NCBI GenBank assembly: GCA_963829835.1
Contig: CAWHKC010000004.1
Span: 1,302,001 to 1,366,000, forward strand
Direction: 5' to 3'
From: Berkiella sp963829835
Lineage (GTDB): Bacteria; Pseudomonadota; Gammaproteobacteria; Berkiellales; Berkiellaceae
Length of the DNA: 64,000 bases
Of the stretch, positions 18,351-27,441 are shown piece after piece. The number at the start of each line of letters is the position of its first letter. The first letter of the stretch is position 1. Under the pieces are notes generated by a model that saw nothing but the letters and a program-made list of their open reading frames with translations, was not told the origin of the DNA and made no database searches. A program made the translations under genes and the position numbers.

Positions 18351-19262
18351 ATGTTGGGTTTATCTATGCCAATCAAACCGATTGTACTCATTGGCGCTGG
18401 CCAAGGCTGGGGCGCTGGACGCCACGAAGCGCAATGGGGGCCGCAAGTCCTTCAAGACTATGGCCTTGTGCCAGCTTTGCAACAAGTTGGTAGCTCAGTA
18501 CAATGGCAATGTTTTATCAATCCTTCCATTTCTTATACCGCTGGTAAAAAACTCAACTACACAGAGCGCCTAAAGCAGGTTCAAGATTTTTCTACTCGTT
18601 TGGCTAAAGAAATTGTTGATTGCCAGACAAAAAACTTCCCCATTGTGTTGGGAGGAGATCATAGCATTGCGATTGGAACCTGGAGCGCCCTGGTCACAGC
18701 CCTTGATGCGGCATCTGAATTTGGACTCATTTGGATTGATGCCCATATGGATTCGCATACGCCCCAAACGACCCCCTCACAACGCATTCATGGTATGCCT
18801 TTAGCGGTTTTGCTCGGGGCTGGCGAAGAGGCATTAGTAAACATCTGTTCTGTAGGACCAAAATTGCATCCACAAAATGTAGTGCTAATTGGTGTGCGTA
18901 GTTTTGAACCAGGTGAAGCACAATTACTCAAGGATTTAAAAGTTAAAGTTTTTTTCATGAGTGATGTGAAGGAACAAGGTTTTAAAAAGATATTTCAACA
19001 AGCGTTAGATATTGTAACTAAAGGCACCAAAGGATTTGGGATTAGTATTGATCTAGATGCTTTTGATCCTACTGTCGCACCGGGAACGGGAGCCCCTGCA
19101 GTTGATGGAATTCAAGATATTGATGCAGTGTTGGAGTCTCTAAGGGAAATAAAAGAGAATCCGCAATTTAAAGGGCTTGAAATAGCTGAATTTGATCCAT
19201 CAAGAGATAATCAACATCAAACGGCTGAAGTTGTTCAAAAATTAATTTCATCACTTTTGTAG
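18351..19262 (+). CDS. rocF: Arginase (ureohydrolase family)
   Basis: 303 residues. Arginase hydrolyses arginine to ornithine and urea with a two-manganese centre. The metal ligands are in LGGDHSIAIG, WIDAHMDSHTP and SIDLDAFDPTVAPGTGAP. The second motif reads DAHMDSHTP rather than the common DAHADINTP, a small variation near the guanidinium site. It starts at ATG 18351 (a second ATG lies at 18366) and is followed after 8 bases by an ornithine aminotransferase, which makes arginase more likely than agmatinase or formiminoglutamase. Confidence 0.88.
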   Translation: MLGLSMPIKPIVLIGAGQGWGAGRHEAQWGPQVLQDYGLVPALQQVGSSVQWQCFINPSISYTAGKKLNYTERLKQVQDFSTRLAKEIVDCQTKNFPIVLGGDHSIAIGTWSALVTALDAASEFGLIWIDAHMDSHTPQTTPSQRIHGMPLAVLLGAGEEALVNICSVGPKLHPQNVVLIGVRSFEPGEAQLLKDLKVKVFFMSDVKEQGFKKIFQQALDIVTKGTKGFGISIDLDAFDPTVAPGTGAPAVDGIQDIDAVLESLREIKENPQFKGLEIAEFDPSRDNQHQTAEVVQKLISSLL

Positions 19263-19270
19263 AGGCAAGC

Positions 19271-20482
19271 ATGAATAAAACACAGCAATGGATAAAAAGA
19301 GAAGAACAGTGCTGTGCGCATAATTATCACCCGATCCCAGTCGTATTGTCCAAAGGGCTCGGCGAATGGTTATGGGATATTGAGGGTAAACGCTATTTGG
19401 ATATGATGTCTGCTTATTCGGCAGTGAGCTTAGGTCATTGTCATCCTCGTTTATTAAAAGTAATGGCAGAGCAATCTCAAAAGCTCTGTGTTACTTCTAG
19501 AGCTTTTCATAGCGATACCTTACTGCCATTTTTTGAAAAACTTGTTGCGGTCACCGGCATGGATATGGGTTTGCCGATGAATACAGGTGTTGAAGCGGTT
19601 GAAACTGCCATTAAAGCTGCGCGTCGCTATGGCTATGAAAAAAAAGGGATCCCAGATGACAAAGCAGAAATTATCGTTGCAAAAAATAATTTTCATGGAA
19701 GAACAATCAGCGTTATCAGTTTTTCATCAGAAGCTGAGTATAAAAAACATTTTGGTCCTTTGACGCCAGGATTTGTTGAAATCCCATTTGGTAATGCGGA
19801 AGCTTTAAAACAAGCCATCACTCCCAACACTTGTGCATTTTTAATTGAACCCATTCAAGGAGAAGCAGGGATCCAAATACCGCCAACAGGCTGGTTAAAA
19901 TCTTGTCAGGAAATATGCAATCAGAATCATGTGCTACTTATTCTTGATGAAGTTCAAACGGGGTTAGGTAGAACAGGGAAAATGTTTGCTTTTGAATATG
20001 AAAAGGTCAAGCCAGATGGTTTAATCTTAGGAAAAGCATTGGGTGGTGGGATTTTGCCGGTCTCTGCTTTCTTAGCGCGTAAAGAAGTAATGGATATTTT
20101 CACGCCTGGCAGTCATGGTTCAACTTTCGGTGGAAACGCATTAGCTTGCCAAATTGGGTTAGAAGTTTTGTCGATAATTGAAGAAGAAAACTTAAGTGAA
20201 CGTAGCTTTACTTTAGGAACTGAATTCATAGCAGCATTAAAAAATATAAAAAGCCCGGTCATAAAAAATGTCAGAGGAATGGGCTTGTTTATTGGTATTG
20301 AGATCAATACGAAATTGGTTTCAGCGAGAAAGGTATGTGAAAAATTAATGGATCTCGGTTTGCTGACAAAGGAAACACATGATACCGTCATTCGCCTTGC
20401 GCCCCCCCTTATTATTAAAAGAGAGTCGCTTGATTTGGCCCTTGAAAAGATTGCAGAGGCGATGCGTTTTTTTGATAAATAA
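19271..20482 (+). CDS. rocD: Ornithine aminotransferase
   Basis: 403 residues of the class III PLP aminotransferase family. The PLP lysine is in LILGKALGGGILPVSAF, the cofactor aspartate in LLILDEVQTGLGRTG, and the N-terminal block (LWDIEGKRYLDMMSAYSAVS) matches ornithine aminotransferases closely. It converts ornithine and 2-oxoglutarate to glutamate semialdehyde and glutamate. With the preceding arginase it forms a two-gene arginine-to-glutamate/proline route. Acetylornithine aminotransferase is the main alternative, but the SAYSAVSLGHCHPR block and arginase linkage favour OAT. Confidence 0.88.
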   Translation: MNKTQQWIKREEQCCAHNYHPIPVVLSKGLGEWLWDIEGKRYLDMMSAYSAVSLGHCHPRLLKVMAEQSQKLCVTSRAFHSDTLLPFFEKLVAVTGMDMGLPMNTGVEAVETAIKAARRYGYEKKGIPDDKAEIIVAKNNFHGRTISVISFSSEAEYKKHFGPLTPGFVEIPFGNAEALKQAITPNTCAFLIEPIQGEAGIQIPPTGWLKSCQEICNQNHVLLILDEVQTGLGRTGKMFAFEYEKVKPDGLILGKALGGGILPVSAFLARKEVMDIFTPGSHGSTFGGNALACQIGLEVLSIIEEENLSERSFTLGTEFIAALKNIKSPVIKNVRGMGLFIGIEINTKLVSARKVCEKLMDLGLLTKETHDTVIRLAPPLIIKRESLDLALEKIAEAMRFFDK

Positions 20483-20485
20483 AAC

Positions 20486-20920
20486 TCAATGCGTTGAATT
20501 ATCGTTTTGACTCATTATTTTCTGCCAAGTACACCAATTATCTATCATTAAGTGCATTAACATGCGGTTAGATGCAACCGCTTGTGAGGCCATGCTGAGA
20601 TAAGGTTTTTGCCAATTTAAACGAAGATAACGATGTAGCTTTTCTGGTTGATTAGATAATTGCATACAATGCATCATCCAACGTGAACTATCCATCATAG
20701 ATTGATGCATAGTCTGTTGTTGCCATGTTGCCCATTCCAAATATTGTTGCCAAAATCTTTGCTGACATTCAAACCAATGTTGTGTGATGCGTTGAGAAAT
20801 TAACCAAGGTGCATTTTTAAATCCATAGTGAAACATCGCGGAATAAGGTTCAAAATGAGAATGCTCTTGATGTTCATAAAATGAATTGGTTGATTTAAAA
20901 AATGGGTGTACTTGCGCCAT
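20486..20920 (-). CDS. Small tryptophan/methionine/glutamine-rich protein, possibly phasin-like
   Basis: 144 residues, with many Trp, Met, Gln and His residues and amphipathic helices (WFECQQRFWQQYLEWATWQQQ). No signal peptide. The composition and helical pattern resemble phasins, which coat polyhydroxyalkanoate granules, but no diagnostic motif is present and no PHA genes are nearby. It is convergent with the ornithine aminotransferase gene (3 bases between stops). Start ATG at 20920 follows AGAGAAG. Confidence 0.6.
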   Translation of the reverse strand: MAQVHPFFKSTNSFYEHQEHSHFEPYSAMFHYGFKNAPWLISQRITQHWFECQQRFWQQYLEWATWQQQTMHQSMMDSSRWMMHCMQLSNQPEKLHRYLRLNWQKPYLSMASQAVASNRMLMHLMIDNWCTWQKIMSQNDNSTH

Positions 20921-20979
20921 GACACTTCTCTTACACGTTAATCTTATACTAAAGTGTAAGCCATTTTTTTACTGATTTT

Positions 20980-22101
20980 TTAAGCAACCACTGCCATTAG
21001 TGTTTTTTGGCATTCTTGACGGTGCTCAATTTGTGAACCCCCCAAGGCATAACCTTGTAATATCCCGTCATTGTCATAGTACATTGCTTTGACCCCATCG
21101 CTGTGTTTATCAAATTGCCATTCTCCATCTTGTGCCTTAGGAGGATAAACAATAATAGGATAAGTGCTCACTTTCAATGAAATCGGCATCAAAGGAAAAG
21201 CAACTACTGTTGGTTTGCCACACAACGTTTGCGCAAGGGCGCGCGCACTTTGCAAAATCGGAGCAACATACTGCCGGCAGATGCCATCAATTTCTGCACA
21301 ATCACCTAAAGCATACACATGAGATTGACTGGTTTGGTGCAAGCTATCAACAATAATCCCTTGATTGGTATGAAGTCCTGCTATTTTTGCAAGCGCGATA
21401 TTAGGATGTAATCCAATAGCTGTCACAATGGCATTAGTGGGGCTTGGAACCTGTGCAGGCTGTGATTTAAGATGCCAAATTATGCCACATTTTTCTAAAG
21501 CTTCTTTTAAAGATTCACCTACAGGTGCTGGCACGAGATTATAGAGTGGATGTGGATCCGGTGTAATAACATTAATTTGCTTAACCTTTTTTGAAAGATC
21601 ATGCGCAAACTCACATCCCACTAAACCACTGCCTATTATCGTTAATTTGTCATAGGCATCTATATGCTGAATGAACCTATCATAATCTTGAAGACTATTA
21701 ATGCGATAATGATGTTTGGTACCGTCTAAGAGGGGAAAAGGTTTGGGGCTTGCACCCACTGCAAAGACTAAATCTTTGTAGACTAATTCAGTTTGGCCTT
21801 GCTCATTTTCAATCGTTATTTTTTGTAATGACACATCAATGGCACTAACCGTGGAATAGGTCAAAATCTGGGCTTGTAATTGAGTCTGCATGGTTAATGC
21901 ATCAGTGATAATCAACTGTTTGGGCGTTTTAGCATAAGAAAGGGCAGTCGATAGCTGTGGTTTAGAGTAAAAGTGGCCATCATCTTGGGTGATAAGCACT
22001 AATGGTGTTGTGCTATCCAGTTTACGAAATTCTTTTGCAAGGTTATAGCCAGCCAGGCCAGTACCTATAATAATCAGGGGGTTATTGATGGCGCTACTCA
22101 T
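20980..22101 (-). CDS. FAD-dependent NAD(P)H oxidoreductase, rubredoxin-reductase type
   Basis: 373 residues. Two Rossmann folds are visible: the FAD-binding IIIGTGLAGYNLAKEFRK at the N-terminus and the NAD-binding LTIIGSGLVGCEFAHDL near residue 155, with the FAD-binding VYALGDCAEI near residue 265. Length and the SKPQLSTALS block match rubredoxin-NAD+ reductases (AlkT/RubB type), which pass electrons from NADH to rubredoxin. No rubredoxin gene is visible in the window. Divergent from ubiA with about 95 bases between. Confidence 0.82.
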   Translation of the reverse strand: MSSAINNPLIIIGTGLAGYNLAKEFRKLDSTTPLVLITQDDGHFYSKPQLSTALSYAKTPKQLIITDALTMQTQLQAQILTYSTVSAIDVSLQKITIENEQGQTELVYKDLVFAVGASPKPFPLLDGTKHHYRINSLQDYDRFIQHIDAYDKLTIIGSGLVGCEFAHDLSKKVKQINVITPDPHPLYNLVPAPVGESLKEALEKCGIIWHLKSQPAQVPSPTNAIVTAIGLHPNIALAKIAGLHTNQGIIVDSLHQTSQSHVYALGDCAEIDGICRQYVAPILQSARALAQTLCGKPTVVAFPLMPISLKVSTYPIIVYPPKAQDGEWQFDKHSDGVKAMYYDNDGILQGYALGGSQIEHRQECQKTLMAVVA

Positions 22102-22196
22102 ACGATATAATGGCCCTTAACGAGGTCTAGCATGTAAGTTGAATAGGTTTCTAAATTTTGAGCCCTCAATCATATCATAAATAGGAAAATCACTGA

Positions 22197-23057
22197 ATGT
22201 TCTGGCCCTTAGATCGTTTATATCAATATTCGCGATTAATGCGCCTACATCGTCCCGCAGGAAAAGTGTTATTACTGTGGCCGGCATTAATTGCACTTTG
22301 GTTAGCAAGTGAGGGTGTGCCCGCAACCAACTTAGTGATCATTTTTATTTTGGGTACATTCATCATGAGTTCAGCAGGTTGTGTCATTAATGATTTTGCA
22401 GATAGACATGTCGATGGACAAGTTGAAAGGACAAAAGATAGACCATTTGCGACCGGGAAAGTGACTTCCAAAGAAGCATTGGGACTTTTTATTTTTTTAT
22501 TGGTTATCGCTTTTATGTTGGTTTGTACTACAAATACCAATACGATTATTTTATCATTGATGGGAGCTTTTTTAGCAACGCTATATCCTTTTACCAAACG
22601 CTTTATCCATTTTCCGCAAGTAATCTTGGGAGCGGCTTATGGTTGGGCGATCCCTTTAGCCTATAGCGCAAATGAAAAAAGTTTAAACTGGGAATGCTGG
22701 TTACTATTTATTGCGACATTACTATGGGCCATTGCTTATGACACTCAATATGCCATGGTGGATATAAAGGATGATCAAAAAGTAGGCATTAAATCCACAG
22801 CGCTGTTATTTGGACGTTACGACAAGTTTTGGATTGGATTATGTCATTTGCTGATGTTGGGACTAATAACACTTATCGGTTATTTTAACCAGCTTGGGAT
22901 TTTCTACTATATTGGAATATTAGTGGCAGCAACCTTTGCCTTGTATCAACAATGGCTTATTCGACACAGAGAACCAAATGGTTGTTTTCAAGCCTTTTTG
23001 AACAATCAATGGCTAGGGGCGGCTCTTTTTGTAGGATTATTTTTAGATACCTTTTGA
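22197..23057 (+). CDS. ubiA: 4-hydroxybenzoate polyprenyltransferase
   Basis: 286 residues, an integral membrane enzyme that attaches the polyprenyl tail to 4-hydroxybenzoate in ubiquinone synthesis. The first Asp-rich motif is NDFADRHVDGQVERTKDRP and the second is DTQYAMVDIKDD. Together these bind Mg-polyprenyl diphosphate. Several hydrophobic helices surround them. The ubiC (chorismate lyase) partner is not adjacent. It lies 7 bases before the LplT-Aas fusion gene, so the two may be co-transcribed. The quinone it helps make feeds the respiratory chain that ends in the oxidase cluster at 34-42 kb. Confidence 0.94.
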   Translation: MFWPLDRLYQYSRLMRLHRPAGKVLLLWPALIALWLASEGVPATNLVIIFILGTFIMSSAGCVINDFADRHVDGQVERTKDRPFATGKVTSKEALGLFIFLLVIAFMLVCTTNTNTIILSLMGAFLATLYPFTKRFIHFPQVILGAAYGWAIPLAYSANEKSLNWECWLLFIATLLWAIAYDTQYAMVDIKDDQKVGIKSTALLFGRYDKFWIGLCHLLMLGLITLIGYFNQLGIFYYIGILVAATFALYQQWLIRHREPNGCFQAFLNNQWLGAALFVGLFLDTF

Positions 23058-23064
23058 GGGGATA

Positions 23065-26000
23065 ATGGTTAAAAATCAATTCGCTCTATTAACAAAGCGT
23101 CGTTTCTTACCCCTGTTTATTACTCAGTTTCTAGGTGCATTTAACGATAACTTGTTTAAAAATGCACTGGTTATACTGATTACCTATTTTTTAGCAGAAA
23201 GTCTCCCCATTCAACCTCAAATATTAGTGACTTTAACTGGTTGCTTACTGATATTGCCCATGTTTTTATTCTCAGCTCAAGCAGGAAGTATCGCTGATAA
23301 ATATGAAAAAGCAAAATTAATCAGAATTGTTAAAATCGCTGAAATCATTTTAATGATCATAGCGGCGATTGGTTTTATTTTACAAAGCGTGTCGTTGTTA
23401 ATGACCATTCTCTTTTTTGTTGGTGTACAAGCCACTTTTTTTGGTCCAGTGAAATATAGTATTTTACCAGCCCAATTGCAGGATGATGAACTGGTTGCAG
23501 GTAATGCGCTCATTGAAATGGGAACTTTTTTAGCGATCTTATTAGGCAATATATTAGGCGTGGTTTTTATTACCCAACCTAATGGTTTGATCCTTATTTC
23601 TGCGATGATTGTGCTCATGGCGACATTGGGTTATTTAAGCAGTTGCTTTATTCCGATGGCAATGGCTGCTGCGCCTAACTTAAAATTATCATTGAATTTA
23701 TTTAAAGAAACTTGGGATATCGTTAGCTTTTCTAGAAAAACACCCACTATCTTTCTTTGCATATTAGGCATCTCTTGGTTTTGGTTGCTGGGGTTTACCT
23801 TTTTGGCTGAATTTCCCAATTATGCTAAAGACTTTATTGGTGCCAATGAAGATGTTTTTGTATTGTTCTTAGCTGTCTTTTCAATTGGTATCGGCTTGGG
23901 CTCGAGCCTTTGTAACCGATTACTCAAAGGAAGAATAGAAGCCTCTTATGTACCATTGGCTGCTCTTGGCATGTCGATTTTTACTTTCGACTTATATTTT
24001 GCAACTCAACTTGAGTCTGCTGTCCATCATGGAGCCACATTACTAACCGTAAAAGAGTTTTTACAATCGCCCAATCATTGGCGAATCATGGCGGATATGT
24101 TATTGATTGCGGTGAGTGGCGGTATTTATATTGTGCCCCTGTATGCCATATTACAACATCGTGCAGAAGATACCCATAAAGCACGCGTTATCGCCAGCAA
24201 TAATATTATGAACGCACTCTTTATGACGGTGGCAGCACTTGCCACCATGCTGATGTTAAAATTTAAATTTACCATTCCTCAAATCTTTCTTACCGTCGGC
24301 ATTGTGAATTTAGCAGTAGTAGTTCAAAGCTGTCGGTTACTACCAGGAGAGTTAATAAAATCCATCTTTAGAATTGTGTTGCAATTGTTATATCGCGTTG
24401 AAGTGAAAGGGTTAGAAAACTTTGATAAAGCAGGCCCTCGCGTTGTCATCGCACCCAATCATACCTCATTTCTGGATGCTTTGTTGTTAGCTGCCTTTTT
24501 GCCAGGCAAATTATCTTTCGCCATGTATAGTATGTTAGCCAATAAATGGTGGAGCAAGCCTATTAAATTATTGGTAGATATATTTGGCCTTGATCCCACC
24601 AATCCTTATGTTATGAAAGCGATTGTGAAATATGTCAAAGAAGACAAAAAATTAGTTATTTTTCCAGAAGGTAGGATCACCGTGACCGGTGCTTTGATGA
24701 AAATCTATGAAGGCCCCGGGATGATAGCAGATAAAGCGGATGCAACGATTTTACCCATTTTGATTGAAGGCGCTCAATATACTCCTTTTTCACGGTTACG
24801 TGGCAGAGTTCATTTAAGATGGTTTCCTAAAATTACACTGACCATTCATGAGCCGCAAAAAATACGCATTGAAGCGGAAGTTTCGGGTCGACGCCGGCGT
24901 CAATTGATGGGCGAAAAATTATATGAAATCATGAGCAATATTCTCTTTTTAGGAACAGATCTTGATAAAACGCTTTTTCAATCGCTATTAGAAGCGAAGA
25001 AAATACACGGCGCCAATCATAAAATTGTTGAAGATATTAAACGAGAACCGTTATCTTATCAGCGTCTGATATTAGCCAGCATTATCATGGGGCGAAAAAT
25101 GGCACAACTGACTCAAAAGGGAGAAGCGGTTGGCCTTTTGATGCCAAATGTCTTAGGCACTATTGTGACTTTTTTTGGTTTGCAAGCCTATGGACGTGTG
25201 GTAGCGTTATTGAATTTCTCAACGGGAGTACAGAATGTTGTTAAATCTAGTCTCACCTCACAACTGAAAATTGTTTGCACTGCAAGAGCCTTTATTGAGA
25301 CTGCCAAATTGCAAGGGATGATAAAAGCGCTTGAAGATAATAATATCAAGATTGTGTATCTTGAAGATATTAAGAATGAAATCACTTTTTTCAATAAATT
25401 GTTTGGGATATTTGCATCCAGAATGCCATGGCTTTTCGGCTTAACGCAAAAGCCAGAACAAGCCACAAAGCCTGCCGTTATTTTATTTACCTCAGGGTCA
25501 GAAGGCACGCCAAAAGCCGTTGTTTTAAGTCATCGAAATTTGAATGCAAATAAAGGGCAATTATCAAGTCGAGTTGATTTTAGTCCCGCAGATATCGTCT
25601 TAAATGCGCTACCAATTTTTCATTCTTTTGGTTTAACTGCGGGCACTATTTTGCCAATCCTCTATGGTATGAAGGTATTCTTCTATCCATCCCCCCTGCA
25701 TTATCGCGTTATACCAGAGCTGTCATATGATATTAATGCCACTATTTTGTTTGGCACCAATACTTTTTTAGCAGGCTATGCGCGCTATGCTCATCCTTAC
25801 GACTTTTATAGTATCCGTTATGTGTATGCGGGAGCTGAAAAACTCAAAGAAGAAAATAGACGCCTTTGGGCGGACAAATTTGGTGTGCGTATTTTCGAAG
25901 GTTATGGTGCAACAGAAACCTCTCCTGTTATTTCAGCAAACACCCCTATGCATAATAAGCCAGGAACAGTTGGTAAATTGATGCCAGGGATTGAACATCA

Positions 26001-26490
26001 TGTCTCTGCGGTTGCTGATATTACCAATGGCGGACGTCTTAGTGTGAAAGGGCCAAATATCATGCTGGGTTATATGTTTTTTGATAATCCAGGCCAACTC
26101 GTACCACCTCCTGATGGTTGGTACGATACCGGTGATATTGTCGCTTTTGATAACGATGGATACATTTCTATTCAAGGTCGCGCCAAGCGTTTTGCTAAAA
26201 TTGGTGGTGAAATGGTATCACTCACCTTCGTTGAGCACTATATGGATAAGCTATGGCCAAATGATATGCATGCGGTTGTGACAATGCCTGATGAGAAAAA
26301 AGGAGAGCAGCTTGTTTTAATCACAACCCATGAAGACGCTGAAAAAAGCGAAATTATTCAATATGCCCGGGCTAATGGCATCAGTGAATTAGCCGTGCCA
26401 AAAACGATCCATATCGTTGCCAAAATACCTTTATTGGGTAGTGGCAAAGTAGATTATTCAGGAATAAATGAATTTTTATCCAGCAAATGA
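23065..26490 (+). CDS. aas: LplT-Aas fusion: lysophospholipid transporter / acyltransferase / acyl-ACP synthetase
   Basis: 1141 residues in three parts. Residues ~1-425 form a major-facilitator transporter of the LplT type (start FLPLFITQFLGAFNDNLFKN in part, about 12 helices). Residues ~440-630 are a PlsC acyltransferase with the catalytic NHTSFLD and the FPEGRIT motifs. Residues ~660-1141 are an AMP-forming acyl-ACP synthetase with FTSGSEGTPKAVVLSH, YGATETSP and WYDTGDIV. In E. coli lplT and aas are separate genes; here flippase and re-acylation enzyme are one polypeptide, suggesting channelled recycling of lysophosphatidylethanolamine. GAGGGG precedes the ATG. Confidence 0.9.
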   Translation: MVKNQFALLTKRRFLPLFITQFLGAFNDNLFKNALVILITYFLAESLPIQPQILVTLTGCLLILPMFLFSAQAGSIADKYEKAKLIRIVKIAEIILMIIAAIGFILQSVSLLMTILFFVGVQATFFGPVKYSILPAQLQDDELVAGNALIEMGTFLAILLGNILGVVFITQPNGLILISAMIVLMATLGYLSSCFIPMAMAAAPNLKLSLNLFKETWDIVSFSRKTPTIFLCILGISWFWLLGFTFLAEFPNYAKDFIGANEDVFVLFLAVFSIGIGLGSSLCNRLLKGRIEASYVPLAALGMSIFTFDLYFATQLESAVHHGATLLTVKEFLQSPNHWRIMADMLLIAVSGGIYIVPLYAILQHRAEDTHKARVIASNNIMNALFMTVAALATMLMLKFKFTIPQIFLTVGIVNLAVVVQSCRLLPGELIKSIFRIVLQLLYRVEVKGLENFDKAGPRVVIAPNHTSFLDALLLAAFLPGKLSFAMYSMLANKWWSKPIKLLVDIFGLDPTNPYVMKAIVKYVKEDKKLVIFPEGRITVTGALMKIYEGPGMIADKADATILPILIEGAQYTPFSRLRGRVHLRWFPKITLTIHEPQKIRIEAEVSGRRRRQLMGEKLYEIMSNILFLGTDLDKTLFQSLLEAKKIHGANHKIVEDIKREPLSYQRLILASIIMGRKMAQLTQKGEAVGLLMPNVLGTIVTFFGLQAYGRVVALLNFSTGVQNVVKSSLTSQLKIVCTARAFIETAKLQGMIKALEDNNIKIVYLEDIKNEITFFNKLFGIFASRMPWLFGLTQKPEQATKPAVILFTSGSEGTPKAVVLSHRNLNANKGQLSSRVDFSPADIVLNALPIFHSFGLTAGTILPILYGMKVFFYPSPLHYRVIPELSYDINATILFGTNTFLAGYARYAHPYDFYSIRYVYAGAEKLKEENRRLWADKFGVRIFEGYGATETSPVISANTPMHNKPGTVGKLMPGIEHHVSAVADITNGGRLSVKGPNIMLGYMFFDNPGQLVPPPDGWYDTGDIVAFDNDGYISIQGRAKRFAKIGGEMVSLTFVEHYMDKLWPNDMHAVVTMPDEKKGEQLVLITTHEDAEKSEIIQYARANGISELAVPKTIHIVAKIPLLGSGKVDYSGINEFLSSK

Positions 26491-26589
26491 AAAAAAATAA
26501 CGCAAAACCCTAATTAAAAGTCGAACTTTTGACGATCACCTATTGTCAGAGTTTGCTTTTTATTATTAGAAATGAATGGGGGAAGAGTT

Positions 26590-27135
26590 ATGAGAGCGTT
26601 ATTATTTCCAGTATTGATGGCTTTTGCAAGCGTTTCTTACGCTGCCAATGGCCCACAAGCTGCTGATCAAGCACCAGGGCAAGATCCTGCTGCTGCAACG
26701 GCTGAACCAAGCCATCATCACCGTCATCATCATCGCCATCATCATCATCATCGTCATCACCACGGTCATCATCACGTATTGTTGGAGCCAGGTTATGATT
26801 ATGAACTTAGAGGCGATCCACGTTATAACGCAACCAGTTATGCACCACCTGTGGATTATGATGGTTGGAGACATCGTTTTGATGCCTATTACGGCGATGG
26901 CTTTGGTAACTATTGGGATTTAAATTGCCATCAACGTCATAGAGCTGGGCATTTTTTCACCAGACATCATGGTCGTTACTATCCTGACTATCAATACCCA
27001 AGATTTGGTCATTATGGTCACCACTATGTTCCTTTCTATACCAGGCATTCCGGTAATCCTAAAGGATTTTATCGTTGCTTGAATCGTGAAGGACTCTCAG
27101 TCGAATGCTATAAGCAACACGGAAGAAGAGGATAG
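26590..27135 (+). CDS. Secreted histidine-rich protein
   Basis: 181 residues from the ATG at 26590, chosen over ATG 26572 because it gives a clean signal peptide (MRALLFPVLMAFASVSYA) and has GGAAGAG just upstream. After cleavage comes a run of His-rich sequence (residues ~40-65, mostly His and Arg), then a His/Tyr/Gly/Asp-rich body with four scattered cysteines. The composition suggests zinc, nickel or copper binding in the periplasm or outside the cell. The znuACB zinc importer lies close downstream, which supports a zinc role, but no family is recognised. A strong terminator follows. Confidence 0.75.
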   Translation: MRALLFPVLMAFASVSYAANGPQAADQAPGQDPAAATAEPSHHHRHHHRHHHHHRHHHGHHHVLLEPGYDYELRGDPRYNATSYAPPVDYDGWRHRFDAYYGDGFGNYWDLNCHQRHRAGHFFTRHHGRYYPDYQYPRFGHYGHHYVPFYTRHSGNPKGFYRCLNREGLSVECYKQHGRRG

Positions 27136-27167
27136 AATAGGAAGAAAAAATTGATCAATGTATTTTT

Positions 27168-27190
27168 AAGCGGGGGTTACCCCGCTTTTT
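27168..27190 (+). terminator. Rho-independent terminator after the His-rich gene
   Basis: Perfect 8-bp stem AAGCGGGG (27168-27175) / CCCCGCTT (27180-27187) with a GTTA loop, followed by a T-rich tract. Upstream T-runs mean it may work in both directions, also ending the small minus-strand gene at 27190-27390. Confidence 0.85.
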
Positions 27191-27390
27191 TATTTTTTAT
27201 GAGAATATTGGCTTTTAACTTGGTGATGATTTTTAATGTGTTTTGCTTTTTGTTGTTCGGCTCTTTGTTGCGCGCGCAACGCTCTTTTGGCAAGCTCAAA
27301 TTGTCTTAATAGGGCATCTTGGGCAGGATTGAGTTCTGGTCTTTGCTGTTCTTCATGATGAGGAAATTGGAAAGGTCCGCCTTGTGCCAT
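27190..27390 (-). CDS. Small basic hypothetical protein
   Basis: 66 residues. An N-terminal part rich in Gly/Pro/His/Gln is followed by a charged Ala/Arg/Gln helix (ALLRQFELAKRALRAQQ) and a basic His/Lys tail. A clear AGGT lies seven bases before the ATG at 27390, and the gene ends at the bidirectional terminator, so it is probably real despite its size. No family recognised. It lies between the His-rich gene and znuA, and is itself His-containing. Confidence 0.55.
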   Translation of the reverse strand: MAQGGPFQFPHHEEQQRPELNPAQDALLRQFELAKRALRAQQRAEQQKAKHIKNHHQVKSQYSHKK

Positions 27391-27441
27391 AATGTTACCT
27401 GCTTATAATTATTATAATGGCGCGTAATGTAGCTTAATGCG

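Noticed and set aside
26602..26923. Met/Ile/Val-rich open frames overlapping the His-rich gene on both strands
   Set aside because: They are shadows of the CAT/CAC repeats that encode the His-rich region; the true frame has a signal peptide and ribosome site.
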